Origin: Armatimonadota bacterium
Lineage (GTDB): Bacteria; Armatimonadota; Fervidibacteria; Fervidibacterales; Thermosaccharophagaceae
Assembly: GCA_025062195.1 (NCBI GenBank)
Contig: JANXAS010000007.1
Location: forward strand, 16,436-80,435
Direction: 5' to 3'
DNA length: 64,000 nt
The notes below the pieces were generated by a model, which saw only the letters and a program-made list of their open reading frames with translations, had not been told where the DNA came from and made no database searches. Of the stretch, positions 7,906 through 16,040 are shown piece after piece (within the stretch, counting starts at the first letter, position 1; each line of letters starts with the position of its first letter). A program made the position numbers and the translations under genes.

Positions 7906-10278
7906 ATGATTTGGCTGTGCTTGCTTCTCCTTACCTCATCACAACGCCCAAACATCGCTTTGAATCGCCCATACCAACTTCAGCCGATGCCAAACTATCG
8001 CCACTGCACTGACCCAGATGACCGAATACAGCTAACTGATGGGCAGTATGTGCGGGGCTACTTCTGGACTCAGAGGGGAACTGTTGGATGGCAAAATGTC
8101 AGCCCAGTCATTATAACGGTTGACCTTGGAAGCAATATGCCAATTGCCGGCGTCTCATTTAACACCGCAGCGGGTGTTGCTGGAGTGCAATTTCCTAATG
8201 CCATATGGGTGCTTGTGAGTGCTGATGGCAAACAATGGTTTGAAGTCGGCGACCTCGTGCAAGCCAGCAATGCGCAAAATGGACCGCCACCATCTCAGGG
8301 TTACGCAGTCCATAGGTTTTGGACTGACAGATGGAAAGCATGCGGGCGCTTCATAAGTTTAATCGTTATCCCGCAGGGTCCGTTTTGCTTCGCCGACGAG
8401 ATTGAAGTCTACAAGGGAGATGATGTATGGCTCACACAACCGCTTAAAGGTAAACCACATGGCGACTTGAAGGAATTCGCCCAACGGAAAGAGATTGAGA
8501 GATGCGCCTTGAGGCGTCTGCGAGCTGACTTGGAAGAACTTCGCCGAATAATTGAGCATGCTGATGTTGCTTTGGATGCAAGGGATAAGCTTATGCGCCG
8601 ACTGAACGAGCTTGCCTCATCAATGCCACGCTCATTTGAAGTTGACGAGCCATCCCTCTTTAGTGCCACGCTGCCGCTCAATGAGTGGCACAGAGAATTG
8701 TTCAAATTGCAGGCACAGCTTTGGCAAGCATTGCGCATCACAAATTTCACAGCCTTCGTTGCCCACTCGCCGTATGATCCATTGCCCTACTTGACACCCG
8801 AACCGCTGCCCAAGGAGCGCATTTTGAGTGCGAGACTCACAATGTTGCAGGACGAAGTCCGCCACATCGCAATCAACCTCGTCAACGCCGATGAGCGTCC
8901 GATCAAGGTGCGCGTAAAAGCCGATGGCTTTCCAATAGCCACAGCACAAATCCGCCATGCAGTTTGGACTGACACAAAGGAGGGCGTGCCAATAGCTGCC
9001 GCTCTCCCGGAGGGTGATGAATTTGTTGCGGCAGCCGGGATGATCGGACAGGTTTGGGTGACATTCCTCGCTACCAAAGTTGGCAAAGCAAAAGGGCGCA
9101 TCGCCCTCGTGACCGATGCCGATGACCAAATTGAAATTGGGATTCAACTCTCAGTGCTCCCCATAAGCATGCCGAGGCGTCAATCGCTCCATCTTGGCGG
9201 TTGGGATTACACCGATGTGGAGCAACGATACGGGGTTAATCCATTAAACCGTGACGAGTTCATCAAGCACATCAGAGAACGCTTTGTGGATATACCTTGG
9301 GCGAGCCGATTTGTAATGCCATCCGGCAAGTTTGATGAGGCTGGGAGGATGATAGAGCCGCCTGATACAAGCAACTTTGACCGATGGCTTGAGCGTTGGA
9401 AAGGAGCAAGCCGGTACTATGTGTTCCTATCTGTTGAGGGCAGTTTTGGAGGCGCCAAGGTTGGCACTGATAAATTCGCAAATAGCGTGGGAGAATGGAT
9501 CAGTTTCTGGTGGGGGCATGCACAAAAGCGCGGATTAAAAAAGGGTCAGTTTGGTGTTTTGCTTGTTGATGAACCACATACTCCAGAGCAAGATGAATTG
9601 ACGATTGCATGGGCTGAAGCAATCAAGCGTGCAGCACCTGAAGTGGTCATTTGGGTTGACCCAACATGGCGTGAGCCCGAGAAGATGAATCAACGCCTCC
9701 CCGAAGTTGTTGATGTGCTTTGTCCAAACAGGATAATATGGTTGAGCAATCCGAAGGCACATGACTCGTTTTACATTGCATGGCGAAATAAAGGCAAACG
9801 GCTTGCCCTTTATTCATGCAGCGGTCCAAGTAAGCTGCTTGACCCATACTCCTATTATCGGCTGCAGGCATGGCATTGCTTTGCAATCGGCGCTGACGAA
9901 ATGTTCTTTTGGGCGTTCGGTGACAACGCTGGCAACTCATGTTGGAATGCATACCTTGACCCACGCAATTGCTACACACCTCTTTTCCTCGCACCCAAAA
10001 GTGTGACGGCAGCAAAGCACATGGAAGCTATAAGGGATGGGGTGCAGGATTACGAGATATTGAAGATGCTGAGCGAGGCTGCCACGCAATTTAGGCGCGG
10101 CAAAAAGGCTGCAATAGCTGCTGAAGCTGAAAAGCTGCTAACCGATGGACTCAAAAGCATGCTTGCGCCGATAGGCGCAAACGAAATTTATTGGATGAGG
10201 GAAAAGGATAGAACTGGTGCTGATAAAATACGGGAGCGAGCCATAGAGTTGCTACTCAAGTTAACCGGGCGGAATTAA
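7906..10278 (+). CDS. Secreted DUF4091/GH123-like protein with N-terminal discoidin-like domain
   Basis: A protein of about 790 residues starting MIWLCLLLLTSSQ, a short hydrophobic export signal. The ATG at 7906 has GGGGTGA five bases upstream, which is better than the GTG at 7897. Residues about 15-150 look like an F5/8-type C (discoidin) carbohydrate-binding domain (NIALNRPYQ, VDLGS, VLVSADGKQWFEVGDL). A helical linker follows, and the C-terminal half resembles the DUF4091/GH123 catalytic domain: VDEPHTPEQDEL carries a possible acidic pair, and AIRDGVQDYEILKML is the typical end motif. The likely role is binding and hydrolysis of a glycan outside the cytoplasm. The substrate is unknown. It is the last gene of the plus-strand run. 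Confidence 0.72.
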   Translation: MIWLCLLLLTSSQRPNIALNRPYQLQPMPNYRHCTDPDDRIQLTDGQYVRGYFWTQRGTVGWQNVSPVIITVDLGSNMPIAGVSFNTAAGVAGVQFPNAIWVLVSADGKQWFEVGDLVQASNAQNGPPPSQGYAVHRFWTDRWKACGRFISLIVIPQGPFCFADEIEVYKGDDVWLTQPLKGKPHGDLKEFAQRKEIERCALRRLRADLEELRRIIEHADVALDARDKLMRRLNELASSMPRSFEVDEPSLFSATLPLNEWHRELFKLQAQLWQALRITNFTAFVAHSPYDPLPYLTPEPLPKERILSARLTMLQDEVRHIAINLVNADERPIKVRVKADGFPIATAQIRHAVWTDTKEGVPIAAALPEGDEFVAAAGMIGQVWVTFLATKVGKAKGRIALVTDADDQIEIGIQLSVLPISMPRRQSLHLGGWDYTDVEQRYGVNPLNRDEFIKHIRERFVDIPWASRFVMPSGKFDEAGRMIEPPDTSNFDRWLERWKGASRYYVFLSVEGSFGGAKVGTDKFANSVGEWISFWWGHAQKRGLKKGQFGVLLVDEPHTPEQDELTIAWAEAIKRAAPEVVIWVDPTWREPEKMNQRLPEVVDVLCPNRIIWLSNPKAHDSFYIAWRNKGKRLALYSCSGPSKLLDPYSYYRLQAWHCFAIGADEMFFWAFGDNAGNSCWNAYLDPRNCYTPLFLAPKSVTAAKHMEAIRDGVQDYEILKMLSEAATQFRRGKKAAIAAEAEKLLTDGLKSMLAPIGANEIYWMREKDRTGADKIRERAIELLLKLTGRN

Positions 10279-10580
10279 AAGTGCGCAATTGATAAACGGC
10301 TGGTAGGAAAGGCTTATACCATTTCAAAAAATTAAAGCAACATGACTGACTTTTGAATCACGAAATGGCAAAACTCTCAAAATGCAGCGTTGCCCTTGCG
10401 GGCGATGAAATTTAAACGACGGCTGTGGACATGCTGCAACGCTGCATGGGTCGGATTACATCTTGGTTTTTGAAAACGGTATTAAGCTGTCTTCCTTGCG
10501 CAATCGGTCAACACCTGTAGGAAGGGCTTTATCCGTTAAGCCCCCGGTCGGTGTGCCGCCCACACGAAATTTTGCTTTTG
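10279..10580. other. Gene-free spacer between convergent genes
   Basis: This 302-base stretch separates two convergent genes. It contains the MITE-like copy at 10314-10484. Two related sequences flank it: GTAGGAAAGGCTTATACC near 10303 and GTAGGAAGGGCTTTATCC near 10517. A small hairpin with GGGCTT/AAGCCC arms lies at 10524-10543 and a GTGTG/CACAC hairpin follows near 10550. Neither has a T-run, so they are weak terminator candidates. No coding frame is credible here. Confidence 0.6.
10314..10484 (+). repeat. MITE-like intergenic element, copy 1
   Basis: A roughly 170-base element with imperfect terminal inverted repeats: TTATACCATTTCAAAAA on the left and TTTTTGAAAACGGTATTAA on the right. Inside are AAAGCAACATG, TTGAATCACGAA and a perfect 10-base inverted repeat, TGCAGCGTTG and CAACGCTGCA. 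The same ordered blocks recur at about 50098-50272 (reverse orientation) and 60348-60508. It has no coding capacity. A non-autonomous mobile element is the simplest reading; a structured RNA is possible because the nested arms would fold. Confidence 0.7.
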
Positions 10581-12566
10581 CTACCACCATGCGTCATACA
10601 TTGGCTTTTGAATGATGATACCATAGACGCTCCATGCGCATGCTACTATGCCTTCGCCGAGTATTAATCCGATGAAAAATGGCGTTGCTGCCAGCGCCGA
10701 GTATGAACCAGCATACCTCAATAGCAACCACTTTACAGTTGAGCCTATGAGCAAGCAGAGCCAATAAAAGTCAATCGCATAGCTTGTTCCAAGCAGATAG
10801 CCAAGTGGATGCAATCCCCACCATGGCATGCGATGATACAGGAAGTTCAACATGAGTGTAAACGTGAGCCCAAATGCCACAGCACACCTTGAGAACACAT
10901 TTGGTTGTGAGGGTGTTCCAATCCATGAGGCGAGCCTGTTAAATGTGTCCATACCAACCCACACAACTTCGCCAACGACCCTTGTCGCACCATGCGAATA
11001 AAATAGCACTGGATAAAGTCCAAAACAAAGCGCCATCGTCATGAGCCCCATGAAAACGATGAGCGCACATACGAACCAGATTGGCACCTTAATAATTTCG
11101 CCCATTCTTATCGCCTCAATTGCGACTGGCATTGGATGATTCCTGTTGAGCCGATTGAACCAGAAGAAAAGGGCAAGTGCTGTTAACTCCCTCGGGCGAA
11201 ATGAGCGGCTGCCAAGCCATATGAGCATCAAGTCCTGCGGGTTGGCAAACAGCAGCGAATGAGACGGCGGACCAGCTTCGGCACGCAACCTCGTCACAGC
11301 GGTGGAGATGAGGAAATGTAACACCCAAAAGGAAATGGCTATCGGGAGTGACAAGCCGGCTCGGATTGAGATGAACAGGCAAACTAACAACGCTATCGCG
11401 AATGAGATGAGTGCAATCCTTGAAGATCTCTGAAAGCCGCACTTGTGCTGTGCTTGACTGGTTGGTGACCTTGAGGGAACAACAAGCCCGATGATTGTAT
11501 CTCTCATGCGCCATAGCGCCAAAATGGCTATGGCAAGCGCAGCCCCGGAAGCCTGCTCATTCTCATAGGGGAAGCGAGGCAGGCGCATTAATCCGAGTAT
11601 CATCCCAAACAACCTTTGCAACTTGCGGAGCAAATAGAAAAGCCAAGCTGATGCACACACATCAAGCGGCATGAGGTAGCTGTAGCCGATGATGAATGGG
11701 TAAAGAGCCAACGGCGTTGAGCCCAGAGCAGTCCATGGTGGTTCGGTGACAAAGTGCATTAGGTCCCTGTCCCTTGCGCGCACCTTTATGAATGGCACAC
11801 TCGGATAAAGGTGATGCAGGTGGTTAATCATGTCTACAAATGCTGCTGCAATAAAGCCCCACCAAAATAGGCTTGAGCGCCAACTGAGCCGTTCGGTCAC
11901 TATCTCCATCGGGATACGAGTTATCGGGAACCCGAGTTTCTCCTGATGCGCCCAACGGCAGTAAAGGAGTAGTGCTGAAGAGGTGTATGCAACAAAGAGT
12001 GATGTCATCAGCCCAGTCCATGAAAGCGCTGGCATCAACCAATGGCTTTCATATCCGGAGCCATAAAACTTACCACCACCAGTATAAAAGTGCCATGCTA
12101 CACGCTTATCAGTTATGGCGAGCCATTTTGGGATATGTTGGAAGAAGAGTTCCTGCCATCTGTTCGTCGGGTTCTCAAACCACGCTGCTGCCGGTATGAC
12201 ACCCATCAAACTCACGACTTGGTCATGACCGATGAGAACGCTTTGCACGGTCAAGCCGGTGTGAATGAGCAATAGTTCACTATGGCTCAGCGCCAATCTT
12301 GGATGAAGCATTTTGATGAGCCTGTTTAATAATGCTAAGGAGATAAGCAGCACGAGGGCGTTCATTGGTAGAGAGAGCGTCGTCATATGAAGCGCATGCC
12401 ATAAGCCCTCCGTTACACCGATCCAATAGGCGTTAATTGGCAGAAGAAAAAACGCAATGGCAACACCACGCACAATACGCAAGCCTGTAGGATGGCACTC
12501 CAAAGCAACTTCTATTAGCGATTCCTCAGTCACCCACTTCCTCTGACTGGGTGTAAATGGGCGCAT
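10581..12566 (-). CDS. Polytopic membrane protein, DUF6785-like
   Basis: A protein of about 661 residues with roughly a dozen or more hydrophobic segments, starting MRPFTPSQRKWVTEESL. GGGGGG lies just upstream of this ATG, whereas a 69-codon in-frame extension further upstream lacks a signal. Recognisable stretches include SELLLIHTGLTVQSVLIGHD, a soluble loop with the motif WHFYTGGGKFYGSGY, and RWAHQEKLGFPITRIPMEIV, which I associate with the DUF6785/DUF6784 membrane proteins of Armatimonadota and Planctomycetota. A transport function similar to oligopeptide transporters is only a guess. It ends MYDAWW and converges on the DUF4091-like gene. About 230 bases separate it from the LptC-like gene upstream, so it may have its own promoter. 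Confidence 0.7.
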   Translation of the reverse strand: MRPFTPSQRKWVTEESLIEVALECHPTGLRIVRGVAIAFFLLPINAYWIGVTEGLWHALHMTTLSLPMNALVLLISLALLNRLIKMLHPRLALSHSELLLIHTGLTVQSVLIGHDQVVSLMGVIPAAAWFENPTNRWQELFFQHIPKWLAITDKRVAWHFYTGGGKFYGSGYESHWLMPALSWTGLMTSLFVAYTSSALLLYCRWAHQEKLGFPITRIPMEIVTERLSWRSSLFWWGFIAAAFVDMINHLHHLYPSVPFIKVRARDRDLMHFVTEPPWTALGSTPLALYPFIIGYSYLMPLDVCASAWLFYLLRKLQRLFGMILGLMRLPRFPYENEQASGAALAIAILALWRMRDTIIGLVVPSRSPTSQAQHKCGFQRSSRIALISFAIALLVCLFISIRAGLSLPIAISFWVLHFLISTAVTRLRAEAGPPSHSLLFANPQDLMLIWLGSRSFRPRELTALALFFWFNRLNRNHPMPVAIEAIRMGEIIKVPIWFVCALIVFMGLMTMALCFGLYPVLFYSHGATRVVGEVVWVGMDTFNRLASWIGTPSQPNVFSRCAVAFGLTFTLMLNFLYHRMPWWGLHPLGYLLGTSYAIDFYWLCLLIGSTVKWLLLRYAGSYSALAATPFFIGLILGEGIVACAWSVYGIIIQKPMYDAWW

Positions 12567-12800
12567 GGGCACCCCCCTACAATCTGAGCCACTCAAGTAT
12601 GCTTGACCAGCAATTCGGACAAAGGCTTTGATGGCACAGCTGCTTAGGCGATGATGCTTTAAAGCTGCCTCGTGAGGGCTACAAGCATGCAGCTCATTCA
12701 CAATGTGCGGGATGAAAAGGGACGGATTACATCTCCGAATTAAATCATGCGGCGTAGGCAAAGATACAGTCAAGGTGGCAGAGGTATTTTTACCTCGCTC

Positions 12801-14312
12801 TTAAAGCTGTTTTTGCTCCGTCGGTTGCTCGCTCTCCTGCTGCTTTTGTTCCTTCCGCTGCTCCTTTGCTGGCTCCTTCTCTTTCGTCTCTTCCTCCTCC
12901 CTTACGCTAAGCAATGCTTTTGCACCGGGAGCAACAATTATCTCGTCCTCCTTGCGCCCGCCATTTGCAAGTAATATCGTCACCTTCGTGCACTCAAAGA
13001 TATGTCCTTCCTCAGTGTCATTCACAATGACCTTTCCCTCCGCCAACAACTTATCCTCACGATGCCAATAAGTGACCACATCTGCGCTTCCCGCATATTG
13101 TCCGTGTTTGAATCGTAAGTTGCCTGTGGCAACAGCTCGGCGCTCACGGTAAAAGTATTCAACCCTCTCGCACTCAATCACGGTTGGCTTGCGCCTTATT
13201 CGCTCACGCAGCGGCAACTTATCCTCGTTTTGCTCGCTTGTTTGTGTTTTAACCTCCTCTGTGCTCTTTGAAGGCGTGCTGCACTGTGTGTCCTCTTTCA
13301 CCCTTGATTCAAGGTGCACTTTGCCTTGAAGGAGCACCCTGCGTTCCTGCCTGAACAACTCTGCCCTCGGCGCTATGAGCACTATATCAGGATCCTCATA
13401 GCGGACTAATCCATCGGCAACAAGATATTCCTTCTCCTCATCGTAGGTGAAGCGCTTCACTTGTATGACATAGTCCTCGCCCTCCTCACGCACTGTCACA
13501 TCAGCGCCAAATATCTTTCTCCCAACTCGCTTCAGCGGTTGCGTGGGGGACTCAAACAACATCTTGCGCTCCTTCTTTTCCCTGTCCTTGGAATCCTTAA
13601 CAGCGGTTTTAGTCGGCTGGTTTTTCCCAATCCCGATCAAATGCGTTAGCGCCTCAACATCCATAGGCTTTAACTCAAATCTCTCAAACGGTTGCACAAT
13701 GTGCACAGCAAGCCTAACTGGAGGGTGCGCCACATACTCGCCGCTCTTCATGTTCACATCAAGTTGACGGCAATAAAATTGCGCATCATTTGTGTTCGCA
13801 TATACGCCGTCACACAGGTGCAGATGATGTTGCATCGGCATGTAGAGCACACGCATTGTGACGAAACGCAGCCTTTCAGAATCACCGACAACACGGCACG
13901 GTATTTCAAGGATACGCTCACGGTCTCGCCAGACAACACGCTCCATCCTCATCTGCAAACCCATTTCCGTCCGCACAGTCACATTACCACGCACCTCAAT
14001 GTCATTTGTGACCATGTTCCATGTCGCGTGCTCCGCAGTGACACGCAGCAGCGGCTTTCCAGAAGTATAGTAAATAGCTTCCTTTAGCCCATCCACCTCT
14101 GTCATCGTCCTTTGCCTGTTGACCTTTATGACACTGGCACTCAGCTCCCAAATTGTCTCGCCATCGCTTCGTATCTTCAAACCCCGTATGCGCTCAAACT
14201 TGACTGCAATATCAGGGCGCGGTTTGTTACGCAGTTGCGTTTGTTCAAGCTTTGCGTTGCGTGGATACAATCGCCACACGCAGAATAAGAGGGCAATAGT
14301 AAGGGGGAGCAC
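12801..14312 (-). CDS. LptC/OstA-like lipopolysaccharide transport protein
   Basis: A protein of about 503 residues with an N-terminal membrane anchor (PLTIALLFCVWRL). Residues about 35-200 are LptC-like: IWELSASVIKV, a HATWNMVTNDIEVRGNVTV block and an RVVWRDRERILE strand pattern. Residues about 260-460 are OstA/LptA-like beta repeats (YLVADGLVRYEDP, LLQGKVHLESR, ERRAVATGNLRF, DKLLAEGKVIVND). The tail is a low-complexity Lys/Glu/Gln stretch. LptC and LptA are usually separate proteins that bridge inner and outer membranes, so one chain holding both is notable. The annotated start is GTG; no ribosome binding site lies close, but GAGGTGA occurs further upstream, so the start is uncertain. It lies 57 bases behind the small lipoprotein gene, as if in one operon. 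Confidence 0.75.
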   Translation of the reverse strand: MLPLTIALLFCVWRLYPRNAKLEQTQLRNKPRPDIAVKFERIRGLKIRSDGETIWELSASVIKVNRQRTMTEVDGLKEAIYYTSGKPLLRVTAEHATWNMVTNDIEVRGNVTVRTEMGLQMRMERVVWRDRERILEIPCRVVGDSERLRFVTMRVLYMPMQHHLHLCDGVYANTNDAQFYCRQLDVNMKSGEYVAHPPVRLAVHIVQPFERFELKPMDVEALTHLIGIGKNQPTKTAVKDSKDREKKERKMLFESPTQPLKRVGRKIFGADVTVREEGEDYVIQVKRFTYDEEKEYLVADGLVRYEDPDIVLIAPRAELFRQERRVLLQGKVHLESRVKEDTQCSTPSKSTEEVKTQTSEQNEDKLPLRERIRRKPTVIECERVEYFYRERRAVATGNLRFKHGQYAGSADVVTYWHREDKLLAEGKVIVNDTEEGHIFECTKVTILLANGGRKEDEIIVAPGAKALLSVREEEETKEKEPAKEQRKEQKQQESEQPTEQKQL

Positions 14313-14368
14313 TATACAACATAGCGCGATGAACTTTGAAAAAAATTTCGCACAAGCCTCACCTCAAA

Positions 14369-14809
14369 CTACTCTGGGAATATCGGCGGTGGCGGCGGAG
14401 TTAATGTCCCAGTTAAGAGCGTTACTGTGATAAGGGGATTGTAACCATCAACTGGTTTGCCATAGTAAACGAATGCCTCATTATAACCGGCTGCTGAGAC
14501 TTTCACAGTTACATCAACACCCACAGGTAAGGTGAGCTCAAATTCGCCCCTGTCATTGCTCACAACTGCAGCGAGAAGTTTATCCCCGAGATCATAGGCT
14601 TCAATCCTTGCGCCCGAGATTGGCTTGCCCAAATGGTCGCGCACAACCCCGGTTACTTTTGCGGTTTTTTGTCCGCCAATTATGCCCGGCGGAGTGCCAC
14701 CATTGCCACCGTCGCACCCTGATAGCGCAAATAGAGGCACGAATAAAAAGCACAACGCAAAGAAGGGAACAAGCACACTCGCATACATTGATGATTTTTT
14801 ACCTCTCAT
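14369..14809 (-). CDS. Small lipoprotein with one carboxypeptidase-regulatory-like domain
   Basis: A 146-residue protein starting MRGKKSSMYASVLV, with a signal peptide and lipobox (LFALSGC) that predict lipidation on the Cys. After a Gly-rich linker, one carboxypeptidase-regulatory-like beta-sandwich follows: VTGVVRDHLGKPISGARIEAY, then NDRGEFELTLP and a VSAAGYNEAFVYYG strand. The tail is proline-rich (PPPPPIFPE). GGAGG lies eight bases before this ATG, so an upstream ATG at 14830 is less likely. Such domains are usually adhesive or structural rather than enzymatic. It belongs to the surface-protein run that extends to 24969. Confidence 0.78.
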   Translation of the reverse strand: MRGKKSSMYASVLVPFFALCFLFVPLFALSGCDGGNGGTPPGIIGGQKTAKVTGVVRDHLGKPISGARIEAYDLGDKLLAAVVSNDRGEFELTLPVGVDVTVKVSAAGYNEAFVYYGKPVDGYNPLITVTLLTGTLTPPPPPIFPE

Positions 14810-14866
14810 CGCTGACGCCTCCATGAACATGAGTGCTACGCATCACCGATACGCCATCTTGCACTC

Positions 14867-16015
14867 TCACAACGGCTCCAATTCAAAATTTACATCGCTG
14901 AGTATTGCACCATATAGCAGTGTAATGCGTCTCTCTTGTGGCTTATAGCCGCTCAATTGAGCACGGACGATATATTCTCCAGCTGGCACAAAGAAGCTGT
15001 ATCGTCCATTTGAGTTGGTAAAAGTCCTTGCGACAATGGAGCTGGACTTTGCATCAATCAATTCAACAGCTGCTCCCTTAGCCAACTGCCCATCTGCAAT
15101 CCTGACTAAGCCACCGATGTTATAAGGCAGGCTTGGCAGCGTCCCTTTAGGCGCAAGGTAAAATGTCAGCTCACCGCCGCGTATCACTATCTTCGCCTCA
15201 TACGGCTCATAATCGGGATGTGATATCCTGACTTGTTGCTCCCCCGATGGCACACCGGATAATTCAAACCTGCCTTGCGCAATGGTCACAGTTGCACCCT
15301 CAATTGGCGATTGGTCTTCAGCATTCAGCACAATTCCAATGACCGAAATTGGGTAACCCAAACGAAGCAACTTGATCTCACCGATGTCTCTCTGCTCATC
15401 AACCAATACAACAACCTCAACATATCCCACGAGGAAATTCGGATGCCTGACCTCCGCTTTGGCTGAACCTGCAGGAATGCCACTGAGCAGAAATTCGCCA
15501 TTGATGTCTGTCCATCCATAAGTGGACAACCCGCCTGATATAACAGTTATCATGGCATTGACAATGCCCTTCCCAGTTTCACCATCAATAACTTTCCCAC
15601 CAATCGTCGCCGATCCGTGACGCCTTGAAAGCTCAATATCCTCAAACTGATATGTTGTCCCCATTGGCTGTGGCGGACGCCATGTCATTGCGTAAGTTTG
15701 ATAGCCATGTTTTGAAACGGTCACAGGTATCTCCTTCACACCGGTCGGGATAACAACAGTTAGCTCAAACCACCCTGCACCGCCTTCGTTACGATTAACC
15801 GTCTCCATCCTATACCCGTTGATGATTACAACGGCATCATTAACTCCCTCATTGGTATCCGCATCCACCACCCGCCCTAAAACAAGGACGCCCACCTGCT
15901 CGCCACCCGGTGAAATTCCCCCACCGCATCCAACCAGCGCAACCGCAATGATTACGCCAATTATAGCGATTGCTGCATTGTAAGACACGGAGCGCAACAG
16001 ATTCTCACCTCGCAT
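14867..16015 (-). CDS. Lipoprotein with tandem carboxypeptidase-regulatory-like domains
   Basis: A protein of about 382 residues with an export signal ending in a lipobox (AVALVGCGGG). Four beta-sandwich repeats of the carboxypeptidase-regulatory type follow: LGRVVDADTNEGVNDAVVII, IGGKVIDGETGKGIVNAMIT, VIGIVLNAEDQSPIEGATVT and IGGLVRIADGQLAKGAAVEL. Each is followed by a DxNGxF/Y-like or related turn. The third copy lacks part of the core, with ATVTIAQG running directly into RFELSGVPSGE. No enzymatic motif is present, so a structural or ligand-binding role at the cell surface is most likely. The ATG at 16015 is reported, but a TTG at 16000 with GAGGTGA seven bases upstream is an equally good start. 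Confidence 0.78.
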   Translation of the reverse strand: MRGENLLRSVSYNAAIAIIGVIIAVALVGCGGGISPGGEQVGVLVLGRVVDADTNEGVNDAVVIINGYRMETVNRNEGGAGWFELTVVIPTGVKEIPVTVSKHGYQTYAMTWRPPQPMGTTYQFEDIELSRRHGSATIGGKVIDGETGKGIVNAMITVISGGLSTYGWTDINGEFLLSGIPAGSAKAEVRHPNFLVGYVEVVVLVDEQRDIGEIKLLRLGYPISVIGIVLNAEDQSPIEGATVTIAQGRFELSGVPSGEQQVRISHPDYEPYEAKIVIRGGELTFYLAPKGTLPSLPYNIGGLVRIADGQLAKGAAVELIDAKSSSIVARTFTNSNGRYSFFVPAGEYIVRAQLSGYKPQERRITLLYGAILSDVNFELEPL

Positions 16016-16040
16016 GCTGCATTTGCAGCCTCAACATGAA

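Noticed and set aside
10524..10543. Rho-independent terminator between convergent genes
   Set aside because: The GGGCTT/AAGCCC stem is short and no T-run follows on either strand.
12567..12773. N-terminal extension of the DUF6785-like protein
   Set aside because: The extension is poorly protein-like, while the ATG at 12566 has a strong G-rich ribosome binding site and gives the expected N-terminus.
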